From the NCBI GenBank assembly GCA_017432075.1, contig JAFRJV010000147.1, positions 1-59,822 on the forward strand: a stretch of 59,822 bases of DNA, read 5' to 3'. The notes under the pieces were generated by a model. It had not been told where the DNA came from. It searched no databases and saw nothing but the letters and a program-made list of their open reading frames with translations. This document shows positions 37,591 to 46,452 of the stretch, in pieces. The stretch's first letter is position 1, and every line of letters begins with the position of its first letter. The translations under genes and the position numbers were made by a program. The stretch comes from Mogibacterium sp. (lineage in GTDB: Bacteria > Bacillota > Clostridia > Peptostreptococcales > Anaerovoracaceae).

Positions 37591-37659
37591 ACAGGTATTC
37601 TATCAAATGTACTGCCTGCAATCGATTACATGCCGTAATAAAAGCAACATAAAACAAAG
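37591..37659 (-). promoter_or_regulatory. Promoter-like cassette, copy A (ahead of the lipase/LRR giant)
   Basis: 69 bases nearly identical to 38602-38670 (about six differences). On the minus strand both copies have a -10 hexamer (TAGAAT here, 37602-37597) 17 bases from a shared TCGATT (37625-37620), and lie about 46-50 bases before a start codon. The -35 is weak, so an activator or alternative sigma factor is possible. Confidence 0.55.
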
Positions 37660-37682
37660 GACGACCATATGGCCGTCCTTAC
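37655..37682 (-). terminator. Terminator after the 37703 gene
   Basis: Minus-strand stem AAGGACGGCCAT / ATGGTCGTCCTT (37669-37680 with 37657-37668; one G-T type pair) followed by TGTTTT. Its end overlaps the promoter-like cassette. Confidence 0.85.
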
Positions 37683-37702
37683 TCTTAATTGCATGCCGCT
37701 CT

Positions 37703-38557
37703 TTACTCACCTATTAGCTTCAATATATATTTCTGCTGCTTTACTACCTTTTTATAATACTTTTTAGGTACTTTAATTTTTTTATAGGTGTATACGGTTA
37801 CATCGTCCAGCTCTTTTTCGTGTTCTCCGCCTTCGTCTTCATACGCCTCGTATTTATCCGATCTGACAAGGCGGCCATTCTGTAAGGTCTGTTTAGTTAT
37901 AGACCTTAATTCCATCTTTTCGCCCGGAGAGGAATTCTCGTACTTCCTCAGGACCCGCATATCACCCGGAAGATAAGTACACGTTATACTAAAGTTCTTT
38001 ATCTCGTCCTCATCATTAGGATTATAGCCCTGACTGCCTGTATAGTTTCCGCCGCTGTCATAGTTATATGTTTCGATGGTTTCACCGCCATCTTCCACAT
38101 CTTTAAGACGGTCCTTAATTAAGAGACCCTGTGAATCCCAGTTATAATAATTTGCACAGGAAAGATAAAATTTCTTTGCTTTGCCATATTTGGCGTACTC
38201 TCTCGCTTTGCTTAAATACCCTTTCTTCGTGTAATTGAACTTTACTTTGCCGGATTTATATTTTTTCTTATTTTTATAATAACTGGTGGTCTGGCTGGTA
38301 GCTTGCTTTTTCCCGTTATACTTAAACGTGCTTTTAAAAGAATAGCTGACATCGTCACGTCCGTTGACTTTGGATAAAAGCCCGTTTTTATTGTATTTCA
38401 GAACTTGCTCATCGAAACCGTCATCTTCTGTGACCTTAATTTTTGTCAGAACATACACTGTCTTTTTACCTGAAGCAGCATATGTAGTTGGTGTAGCAAT
38501 ACAGATCGTCAGCATAAACACTAACATCAACACTAAAGCTTTTCTTATTTTATTCAT
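37703..38557 (-). CDS. Small secreted protein with YD-like repeats
   Basis: 284 residues; AAAGGAGG ten bases upstream of the ATG. Signal peptide to about residue 27 (YAA). The mature part is rich in Lys, Tyr and Asn with short units such as YNKNGLLSKV, FKYNGKKQAT and FNYTKKGYLSK, which resemble RHS/YD-type strands. The middle is acidic (PNDEDEI). The end is basic (KKYYKKVVKQQKYI). No catalytic motif is visible. Its promoter-like cassette is shared with the 30213 giant, so the two are perhaps co-regulated. Confidence 0.8.
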   Translation of the reverse strand: MNKIRKALVLMLVFMLTICIATPTTYAASGKKTVYVLTKIKVTEDDGFDEQVLKYNKNGLLSKVNGRDDVSYSFKSTFKYNGKKQATSQTTSYYKNKKKYKSGKVKFNYTKKGYLSKAREYAKYGKAKKFYLSCANYYNWDSQGLLIKDRLKDVEDGGETIETYNYDSGGNYTGSQGYNPNDEDEIKNFSITCTYLPGDMRVLRKYENSSPGEKMELRSITKQTLQNGRLVRSDKYEAYEDEGGEHEKELDDVTVYTYKKIKVPKKYYKKVVKQQKYILKLIGE

Positions 38558-38601
38558 AACTGTCCAAACCTCCTTTCTTTGATACCGTTATACCCTTTTG
38601 T

Positions 38602-38670
38602 ACAGGTATTTTATCAGATATACTGCCTGCAATCGATTGCATACCGAAATAAAAGCAACATAAAACAAAG
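38602..38670 (-). promoter_or_regulatory. Promoter-like cassette, copy B (ahead of the 37703 gene)
   Basis: Counterpart of 37591-37659. Minus-strand -10 TAAAAT (38613-38608) and TCGATT (38636-38631) at 17-base spacing, inside the palindrome-containing ATCGAT. Located about 50 bases before the start codon of the 37703 gene. Confidence 0.55.
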
Positions 38671-38684
38671 AGGCTGTCGCACCG

Positions 38685-39101
38685 TTAAAGTGTGTTTTTT
38701 AGTTTTTCACGCAGGCACTCGTAACGCTGTTTCTTCTCGTCCTTTGCAAAATGGATTTCCCTGAACTGCTCCGGACAGTCTGAATAATCAAGCTTCTCGT
38801 CTCCGAACTGCTCGCTGGTCAGGTCAAACACACATCCGTCAACATCATTGAAGCAGTGATAATTTCCATCCGGTCTTAGTATGCCGTATACCTTGCCGCC
38901 GTAAATATCCTGCATCAGAAAAGCTGTGATCGAGCACTGCCCAAGCGTCATATTGTCCGGGCTCCATTTTTCACGCATTCTCGGAGCGCAAGTCTCAGCG
39001 CACCATAGCGTTGACAGGATGTCGTAATAATCTCTCGGCGTTCTTCCAAGAGAATCTTTGATGTCTGCTGTTTCCCAGCCATAAAAATTGTACTTCTTCA
39101 T
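38685..39101 (-). CDS. YunG-like cytoplasmic protein
   Basis: 138 residues from MKKYNFYGWETA; this ATG has AAAGGTGGGA upstream, whereas the in-frame GTG nine bases earlier does not fit. The core WSPDNMTLGQCSITAF, followed by YGGKVYG and NYHCFNDVDG, matches my memory of Bacillus YunG-type proteins. The order Cys, His, Asp (GQC, YHCF, FDLTSEQF) recalls a papain/transglutaminase fold, but activity is unproven. It is separated from the transglutaminase giant by a strong terminator, so it is its own unit or is read with 37703. Confidence 0.7.
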   Translation of the reverse strand: MKKYNFYGWETADIKDSLGRTPRDYYDILSTLWCAETCAPRMREKWSPDNMTLGQCSITAFLMQDIYGGKVYGILRPDGNYHCFNDVDGCVFDLTSEQFGDEKLDYSDCPEQFREIHFAKDEKKQRYECLREKLKNTL

Positions 39102-39128
39102 TAGTCCCACCTTTCAACCGGAAGATAA

Positions 39129-39164
39129 TAGGAAGACGGAATCCTTGATGATTCCGTCTTCCCG
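39129..39164 (-). terminator. Terminator after the transglutaminase-like giant
   Basis: Perfect 13-base stem GGAAGACGGAATC / GATTCCGTCTTCC (39131-39143, 39150-39162), followed on the minus strand by TATTATCTT. About 25 bases after the stop at 39187. Confidence 0.85.
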
Positions 39165-39186
39165 TCTTGCTTTTCGCTTTGAAGTT

Positions 39187-42100
39187 TTACTTCTTGGTCT
39201 TGATTCCCTTTGCTGAGGACCATGGACCAACATACTTGACTCCACCAACGATCCTTATCGCACGGACCTTCACAAAGTACTTGGTGTTCTTCTTGAGTCC
39301 GGAAATCTTTCCGCTTGACTTGCCCTTGCTGAAGGTCTTGAACTTTGTGTCAGCTCTCTTGAATCCCTTGTTCGGGCATGCCCAGACTTCGTACTTGGTA
39401 GCTCCGCCGAGGTTCTTCTTTGACAGCTTAGTCCACTTCACGGTGATCGCAGACTTGGTCATCTTAGACTTCTTCAGCCCTTTGACCTTCTTGATCTTCT
39501 TGTCAGGAATGCCATTGAATGCCTGATCGAGGGCAGCTTCTGCTTCAGCCTTCTTCTTGTTGTCTACAGCCGTCTTTGCATTGCCGGCGCTCTCATTAGC
39601 ATTATCCTTGGACTTGTCCGCGTCAGTTGCTGCATTGCTTGCAGCGCCTGCCGAGGTATTCGCCTGATTCTGTGCGTCTGCGATAGCGCCTGCGACAGCC
39701 TCTGCAACCGGACTGTCAGCCATTTCCTTAGCGAGATCTTCCAGATCACTTACTGCCTTTGCAGCATTTGCTGAGGCAGTGTCTGCTGCGCCTGCTTTTT
39801 CTGCCGCTGTTGTCGCATATGCTTCAGCTTCCTTACGGAACTGCTCTGCTGCAGTTGAGTTAGCTGCCGACTGTGCTGCATTATATGCTGCTGCTGCCTT
39901 ATTTGCAGCTACCTTGGCCGCTGTCTTCTTCGTTCTCGCAACCGCGCTGTTGGCCGCAGCCGTGAGCTGCTTAGCTACTGCCAGATTCGTCGCTGCGTTT
40001 TTGAGATTTGTTGTAGCAGTTTCGATCTGTTCAGGTGTTGCTGAAGGATCTTTGCTGATCCTTGCGTAATCGACACTCGCCTGTTCAAGAGCATCTGATG
40101 CTGCTTCTTCAGCCATAGCTGCATATGCTGCCGCCTTAGCTGCTGCATCTTCAGCATCACTTATCGCTCCTTCATCTGTCGAATTCTCTACTGCTGTTGC
40201 CTTTCCGTCAGCCTCATTTGTCTGATCCTGAGCCTGATTGATAGCCTGAGCAGGTGTGAGCATCGGTAACTCTACCTTTACAGTCTGGACCTCAAATCCC
40301 TCTACCGTAAATGCCTCGGAAGTGTAAATGATCTCGCCCTTTTCCTTTGTGGTCGGAGCCTTTGTCACTTCATAGCTTGCTCTCTTTGCAACCGCCTGGA
40401 CGCTCTCATGACATACTGTGCAGTTGCGTGTTCCGGTGACCTGTGTATAGTCAGGATCCCACGCGTAAGTTGCTTTGCCCCATGAGTGTCCCTTTGCCGG
40501 GATCTCCTGAGGTGCTACAAGGATCTCTCCACATACAGAGCACTTCTTGCCTTCCGTTGATCCCTTTGCTGTGCAGGTAGCTGCAACTGCAGGGATCACT
40601 TCTTCAGTATGAGCTTTCCTGGCAATAGTCTTAGGTGTTCTGCTGAGTTCCTTTCCGCAAATAGTGCAGTATACGACCTCATCGTAGCTTCCCTCTGCTT
40701 TGCATGTCGAGTCAACGACATTCTCTCTGACCGGGTCACCGCCGACACAATCGTGCGGAGCAGGAGCTCCTATATCAACAAATTTGAAGTTGTACGTATT
40801 GGCAAACGTCTCAGCTGCGGAGCCGCTGTATCCGCGAATCTCCATCTTCGAGTTGCCATACTGGAAAGCATTTTTATCAATGCTTGTAACACTTTCAGGA
40901 ATCGTGATGCTCGCCAGTTTGGTTGTGTATCCGAATGCCTGCCAACCAATGCTGGTAACGGTATCAGGAACTGTGAAGCTTGTAAATCCGCAGTCTCTGA
41001 ACATTTCATCACTGATGGTCTCAATTCCCGGCGGGAGTACGATGCTGTTCAGCTTTAAGCAATTGACGAACATTCTCTCTCCCAGTTCAGTAACCGTATC
41101 AGGTATAACAATGGTCTCTATAGCCTGACATCCTGAGAATGCCTCACCGTCAATGGTTGTCAATCCATCCGGAAGAGATAAGTTCACCAGAGCTTTGCAC
41201 TCGCAGAAGGTGTGACGGTTGATCTTTTTTACACCATCAGGAATAGTTATGGCTAACAGTTTCCAGCAGCCATAGAACGCTCCGGTTCCGATAGTTGTAA
41301 CCGTTGACGGGATGCTTATACTCGTAGCATTTGTAGCCTTATAGAAAGCATAGTTACCGATGCTTGTTACACCCTCTTCTATGACAATACTTGTGATTTT
41401 CCGCTTTGTGCTGTCTTTACTCCAAGGGGCAGAGTTTTCATAGTAGTTCGACATCTTTCCAGTTCCGCTTATGGTAAGCGTTCCCGTTGTATCCACTTTC
41501 CATGTCAGGTCAGTACCGCATGTGCCCATATCGATAATGCCATCCGGGAACACGGTCTCAGTCCTGGTTTCTCCACAGGCTGTGCAGGTGAAGGTCTTCA
41601 CGCCAGGCTCTGTGTCTGTTGGCTCAGGATCTACTACTCCATCATTCCATGTATGATCTGCATACTCAGTCTCGCCACAGCCTTCAATTGTGCACACTCT
41701 TTTATGCTGATTAGCATCATATGGCTCCCAATTACCGAAGACGTGCGTGTGCGTTCCTCCATCGACGATCCTGATGGTAGTTGTTGTGCTGGCACCAAGC
41801 ATATCGATCCTTACACTATTTTCACCTATAGCAGGATTCTCGCAATATGCATATGTAGGCGCTTCACCATAATCTTCACAGCTGAATATCTGATATTCAG
41901 GATCCGGCTTATAGGTGAATTCATAGACCGTAGTCTTTCCATTAAACTCATTTGTCAGTTTAATGGCATCGCCTTCTACGAAGAAGCTTCCGTTGCCTCT
42001 CTTTTCAATGTCATAGCCGCCTTCGCCATCCTGGATGTCGGAGGCATTGAGCTCTGTACGGCCATTCGGTGTAAATTCGATACTGAGTATCTCATTTCCG

Positions 42101-45100
42101 TAAACATTCTCGATCTTCGATTTTCCGATTTCTATGCCATTCTTTTCGTACTGGACTATGAAATAGAACGTGTACTCATCTGTGTCTTCATCATAATCAG
42201 AACCAGTACTCCATAAATACCAGCCGATTCCATCGCTGCCATTTTTGAAAGAGCCAGATGCTGAATCGTAAGTGTATGTAACACCATCGACTGCGACGCT
42301 GTCTCCGTCTTCAGGGAAATTCATCTCGCCTGACATTTCATCTCTGACGATCGTTCTTACACTGCCGTCTGCCTCAGGGTGAAGTGTCGTAACGATCTGG
42401 TCATCCGGTATATCCGGTCCATCTGATCCTTCTACGATCTTTACATAGATGCTGCATGTTGAGCCCATGTAGTACAGTGTGAACGGTCTTATGTCATTGA
42501 CGTACCATTCTTCTCCTTCACTCTGTTCTGAATCCCACCATACATCCCATGGAAGTACCAGAACATCATCCGGATCTTCTGTATTGACAAAGCGTTCTTC
42601 TGCGCCTTCATCAGTTTGTATACGTGCGAATTCATAGACGATATCACTGCCGTCTTTCTTTACAACAAGCCGGTCTCCATCCTCGAGAGGACATACGTAT
42701 TTGGTTACGCCATCCTCCTCGTATGAATAATCTCCGCCTTCTTTCAGTTCAATAGGATCGTCTTCACTGTATCCATCACGCTCGAAGGAAATGTTTTCAA
42801 CAGGATTTGCAACAGTAACAACACTTACCTCGCATGTCCTGCCGTTATAGTAAATGGTGCATACGTGCTCCTCACCGATGCCCCATGGCTCATCCTCGTC
42901 TTCCGGATCTTCTCCCCATGTTCCTATATTATCGTCGCGGATTGCCTTAGGCACGTCTTCCGGTACGTCTGAATACTCTTCGCTAAGTACAAATGCATCA
43001 GGCATACCATCATCCGAATATGTATAGATATAGTCGTACTCCGCATCTCCGTAGTTCACGGTGAGCACGTCGCCTTCTTTGAAGATCAGGTTGTATCTGA
43101 ATTGCTCATATTCTTCATCATACCAGCCATCGATCCGATCCATCAGTTCGACAGGATGCTCGTCATCGTACCCAGCTCTGGAGAACGAGATGCCTTTTAC
43201 CTGATTTTCCGCAAGCGTTACAGGAACTGTATACTCATGACCGCTGAAATACAGTTCGAACGAGTAACCTTCACCGTCTGCCGTCCAGTGTGTTTCCCAC
43301 TGCCGCGGCTGGGCTTTCGTACTGATCCTGTAAGTCTCGATGTAGTCATCATCAACGAATTCACCGGTTCCCGCGGCATCTCTCCTTACAAATCTATCGA
43401 CCCAATCGCCTTCGTCATCCTCCGGAACCGCTTCATACCATTTCACTTTACCGTCAGGACCGGTCACTACCAGCTGGTCCCCCGGTTTGAAATAGAGATT
43501 GTACCAGAAGAATTCTTCACCATCGTCATCCGTATCGTAATCACCGTCGACCCCTTCCGTCAGTACGACTCCGCCGCTTCGCTCAAATATGAAGGAGCTC
43601 ACAGGATTCTGCAACATGGTGACAGGTATAGGCTCTGATACTACTCCCATATACTCGACAGTAAACCAGTGCTCTTTACCATCATTGTATTTCCACTCTG
43701 TTGCTTTGCTCTGCGGGTCACTGTCACGACCCAGGTCACGGTAGTAGAGGCAATCAGTTTTGTCCGCTGTATTTACGAACTTGAAGGTACTGTCTCCTGA
43801 ACCTTCTTCTTCCTCCTCTTCGCCGACATATACTTTTTCTACAGGATCTTCGTTTTCATCCTCCTGTACTGTAATTGTCAGCGTGTCTCCTTTACGGAAT
43901 TCAAGCCAGTATTCCATGAAGTTGCCGTCTGCGCCATCGGAATTGGCTCCATCGGTTCCCTCTGTGAGCACCACTCCGCCTTCTCTCTGGAATGATACGC
44001 TTTTTACAGGGTTTGCAACGACCTTGTAATAAACTGTTGTTTCATGGCCGGCAATCATCACCGTGGCTTTGTGCGGCTCTGCATCGTTGATTATCCAGCC
44101 GTTCTCACATTCTGTCTGGTCATCTATGACCTGCGGCCAGTATTCAAGGAAATTGCTGTCACTATCGCAAAATTCGCAGTAATAATCATCAAACGTGAAG
44201 GTTTTTTCTGTTCCGTCTGTGTAGTGAACTACCACGGCATCTCCGGCTTTAAAACTATCCAGCTCATAGTAATAGTATTCAATGCCTTCATGATCATCCC
44301 AGTATCCACCGTTATTTTCTATAAGCTGTATAGGGTTTTCCTTAGTTCCACGACCGTTGGTTCCGTAGAATTCTACCTTTGAAATGCTTTCATCTATATA
44401 TACGAACTCAGAGTATCCGCTTGCCAGCCAGCCGGAGCCTCCATCAACGATCACGCCTGCAAAGAAACTGATACGTCTTCCGTAATCACTATCTTCAGTA
44501 TTGATTGCCTCACCGACAGCCGGTCCGTGGAGAGTAAGCGTCATCGTATCCCTGTCAAAGTCGTATTCCTTTCCTTCAGTGAAGTCTAAGACCCAACCAT
44601 GATCTCCTTCATCAGGCTCATATGTGTTGATACCAACTCTCAAATCGAGTTCGCATCCTTCAGGAACAACAGCTTCTTCAGGAAGCGTGAATACTGCATC
44701 CCCGTTTGAAAAGATATAATCCGGTCCGGACCATTCATATTCAGCGTCCTCATCATCGTCGTCGTCACCGGCTTCGCCGTAGTCGTAGGCAGACATCTCA
44801 AGGTCTTCGTATTCATACTGAGCAATTGTCTCAGGATCATACTGATAAAGGAGTTCATCATTATAAACGTATCCGTCATCCACGGATCCGTATGAATATC
44901 CCTTCAGGAACAGGTAATCCGGATATCCTTCCTCCGGATTATCATTGTCGCAGTTCGTGATATCTGCAATATAGTTTCTTCCATCGTCCATGTGGAGAAT
45001 ATTCCACATATGGCCTTCAGTCTCACCGCCGTCACTCATCATTTCGCCTGTAACGGTATTGCAATCGATCTGTGAGCTGGCAAAGCCCGACTTGTCGCAC

Positions 45101-46299
45101 AGGAACTGGAAAGCCTTTGCGTATCCTTCACATACAACTTTGGTATCTTCGTTTCCATCAAATACGTATATCAGCTGCCAAGGGTCGCCATACGGCATAT
45201 CCGGATCCTGAGCGGCATCATAGTTGTAAGATGTCAGATCGCAGATCTTATTCTTATACGCGTACAGTTTTTCGAGATCGCTTTTTCCGCCATTTTCAGC
45301 TACGATCTTTTCAACGCTTGCTACAGCCGCGAGTGTCGACTCTGCTTTTTGGCTATCGACATCGAACTCATCAGCACCATCGGCTGCACGATAAGCTTCA
45401 GCGACGGTAAATGAAAGTGTGAGATTCGGTTCTTCTGCGAAATGAGCATCTGACCCGGTACCCGAAGTATCAAGCAGCGCATTGAATTCCGGCAGGTATC
45501 CTTCTATTTTGTCAAACCAGAACGCATAATACGGCTGATCCAGCAGAATGGCGTCCACAACTTTCCCTATATCGAAAAGATTTGCTTTAGCCTCTTCTGA
45601 AAGATCCCAAAATGTTCCCTCTTCAGATTCATAAGGGACGAATACGGCTTCACCATCCTCCAGGCCGAGGCTCTCGCTTGTGATCGCCCATGGATATTTC
45701 GCATCTCCTGTATCAACAAGATAGTCGCCAAGCTGATCTTTCAGATCAATACTGACTACAGCTCTGCTGACTTTGGCATATGCTATATCCTGCATCATCC
45801 ACAGGATATTAGAATAGATATACTGCTCAATCTCATTCAGATTGTATGCACGTGGTGATTTCGCACCTCTCTTCTGAACGGACTTACCAAGCGCCTTGTC
45901 GACTTCTGAGCTGAAGTACTGCTCAAACAGCTCGTCGTTGTCAGCTATCTTTGCGCCAGGTACCATTTTGGCCGATCCGGTTGCTGAAAGCTTGCCTTGT
46001 GCAGCTTCTGCCTTAGCCGGCGCTTCATTCTCAGCTTCCGGTTCAGCTGCTTCTGCCGGTGCTTTTGTTTCAGCCGGTCCAGCCGCTTCTGCCGGAGCAT
46101 CAGCTTCAGCCGGTTCGGATGCCTCTGCCGGCTCCTCCTGAACAGGCTCTTCCACTGTCGCTTCTTCCTGAGACTCAACGGTCACATCCGGATCCGGTTC
46201 ATCACCGGCCGCCGCATATGCCAGCCCCGGCATATACGTGAAGACCATCATTATCGCCAACAGGATAGCGAAAACTCTGTTTCTCTCTTTCATTTTCAT
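39187..46299 (-). CDS. Giant surface protein: transglutaminase-like domain, six acidic beta repeats, LRRs, CxxC units, Ala-rich helix and Fn3-like tail
   Basis: 2,370 residues; AGGGG ahead of the first ATG. Signal peptide to about 30. Residues 35-105 are a Glu/Ala/Pro linker. The transglutaminase-like domain has an intact triad: C390 in VVCEGYAKAF, H430 in EGHMWNIL, D446 in ADITNCD. Next, about 560-1450, come roughly six acidic repeats of 110-135 residues, several opening with NPV..ISFER.G and each holding a GD.L.V strand; I do not recognise the family. A His/CxxC unit, BspA-type LRRs (about 1600-1840; TSIGNYAFYK), further CxxC units (CTICG, CSVCG), an Ala-rich coiled coil (about 2020-2256) and a Fn3-like domain ending WSSAKGIKTKK follow. 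Family knowledge: secreted transglutaminase-like domains are proteases or crosslinkers. No LPXTG. Confidence 0.88.
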   Translation of the reverse strand: MKMKERNRVFAILLAIMMVFTYMPGLAYAAAGDEPDPDVTVESQEEATVEEPVQEEPAEASEPAEADAPAEAAGPAETKAPAEAAEPEAENEAPAKAEAAQGKLSATGSAKMVPGAKIADNDELFEQYFSSEVDKALGKSVQKRGAKSPRAYNLNEIEQYIYSNILWMMQDIAYAKVSRAVVSIDLKDQLGDYLVDTGDAKYPWAITSESLGLEDGEAVFVPYESEEGTFWDLSEEAKANLFDIGKVVDAILLDQPYYAFWFDKIEGYLPEFNALLDTSGTGSDAHFAEEPNLTLSFTVAEAYRAADGADEFDVDSQKAESTLAAVASVEKIVAENGGKSDLEKLYAYKNKICDLTSYNYDAAQDPDMPYGDPWQLIYVFDGNEDTKVVCEGYAKAFQFLCDKSGFASSQIDCNTVTGEMMSDGGETEGHMWNILHMDDGRNYIADITNCDNDNPEEGYPDYLFLKGYSYGSVDDGYVYNDELLYQYDPETIAQYEYEDLEMSAYDYGEAGDDDDDEDAEYEWSGPDYIFSNGDAVFTLPEEAVVPEGCELDLRVGINTYEPDEGDHGWVLDFTEGKEYDFDRDTMTLTLHGPAVGEAINTEDSDYGRRISFFAGVIVDGGSGWLASGYSEFVYIDESISKVEFYGTNGRGTKENPIQLIENNGGYWDDHEGIEYYYYELDSFKAGDAVVVHYTDGTEKTFTFDDYYCEFCDSDSNFLEYWPQVIDDQTECENGWIINDAEPHKATVMIAGHETTVYYKVVANPVKSVSFQREGGVVLTEGTDGANSDGADGNFMEYWLEFRKGDTLTITVQEDENEDPVEKVYVGEEEEEEGSGDSTFKFVNTADKTDCLYYRDLGRDSDPQSKATEWKYNDGKEHWFTVEYMGVVSEPIPVTMLQNPVSSFIFERSGGVVLTEGVDGDYDTDDDGEEFFWYNLYFKPGDQLVVTGPDGKVKWYEAVPEDDEGDWVDRFVRRDAAGTGEFVDDDYIETYRISTKAQPRQWETHWTADGEGYSFELYFSGHEYTVPVTLAENQVKGISFSRAGYDDEHPVELMDRIDGWYDEEYEQFRYNLIFKEGDVLTVNYGDAEYDYIYTYSDDGMPDAFVLSEEYSDVPEDVPKAIRDDNIGTWGEDPEDEDEPWGIGEEHVCTIYYNGRTCEVSVVTVANPVENISFERDGYSEDDPIELKEGGDYSYEEDGVTKYVCPLEDGDRLVVKKDGSDIVYEFARIQTDEGAEERFVNTEDPDDVLVLPWDVWWDSEQSEGEEWYVNDIRPFTLYYMGSTCSIYVKIVEGSDGPDIPDDQIVTTLHPEADGSVRTIVRDEMSGEMNFPEDGDSVAVDGVTYTYDSASGSFKNGSDGIGWYLWSTGSDYDEDTDEYTFYFIVQYEKNGIEIGKSKIENVYGNEILSIEFTPNGRTELNASDIQDGEGGYDIEKRGNGSFFVEGDAIKLTNEFNGKTTVYEFTYKPDPEYQIFSCEDYGEAPTYAYCENPAIGENSVRIDMLGASTTTTIRIVDGGTHTHVFGNWEPYDANQHKRVCTIEGCGETEYADHTWNDGVVDPEPTDTEPGVKTFTCTACGETRTETVFPDGIIDMGTCGTDLTWKVDTTGTLTISGTGKMSNYYENSAPWSKDSTKRKITSIVIEEGVTSIGNYAFYKATNATSISIPSTVTTIGTGAFYGCWKLLAITIPDGVKKINRHTFCECKALVNLSLPDGLTTIDGEAFSGCQAIETIVIPDTVTELGERMFVNCLKLNSIVLPPGIETISDEMFRDCGFTSFTVPDTVTSIGWQAFGYTTKLASITIPESVTSIDKNAFQYGNSKMEIRGYSGSAAETFANTYNFKFVDIGAPAPHDCVGGDPVRENVVDSTCKAEGSYDEVVYCTICGKELSRTPKTIARKAHTEEVIPAVAATCTAKGSTEGKKCSVCGEILVAPQEIPAKGHSWGKATYAWDPDYTQVTGTRNCTVCHESVQAVAKRASYEVTKAPTTKEKGEIIYTSEAFTVEGFEVQTVKVELPMLTPAQAINQAQDQTNEADGKATAVENSTDEGAISDAEDAAAKAAAYAAMAEEAASDALEQASVDYARISKDPSATPEQIETATTNLKNAATNLAVAKQLTAAANSAVARTKKTAAKVAANKAAAAYNAAQSAANSTAAEQFRKEAEAYATTAAEKAGAADTASANAAKAVSDLEDLAKEMADSPVAEAVAGAIADAQNQANTSAGAASNAATDADKSKDNANESAGNAKTAVDNKKKAEAEAALDQAFNGIPDKKIKKVKGLKKSKMTKSAITVKWTKLSKKNLGGATKYEVWACPNKGFKRADTKFKTFSKGKSSGKISGLKKNTKYFVKVRAIRIVGGVKYVGPWSSAKGIKTKK

Positions 46300-46318
46300 A
46301 CCTTCCCCTAAACTGCAA

Positions 46319-46346
46319 ATAAAACCCCATGAGGCATAGGGTTTCT
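46319..46346 (-). terminator. Terminator after the O-antigen-ligase-type gene
   Basis: Minus-strand AAACCCTATG / CATGGGGTTT (one T-G pair) with loop CCT, followed by TATTT. It sits in the 150-base gap before the transglutaminase-like giant. Confidence 0.7.
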
Positions 46347-46452
46347 TAACAAGTATTAAGATAGTTCAATTGTACTTTATGGGATGTCTTTAGACAATAA
46401 CAAGAGTGCAGCGACGTGCAAAAGAAAACATATAAAAACAAAAGCGCCGTGA

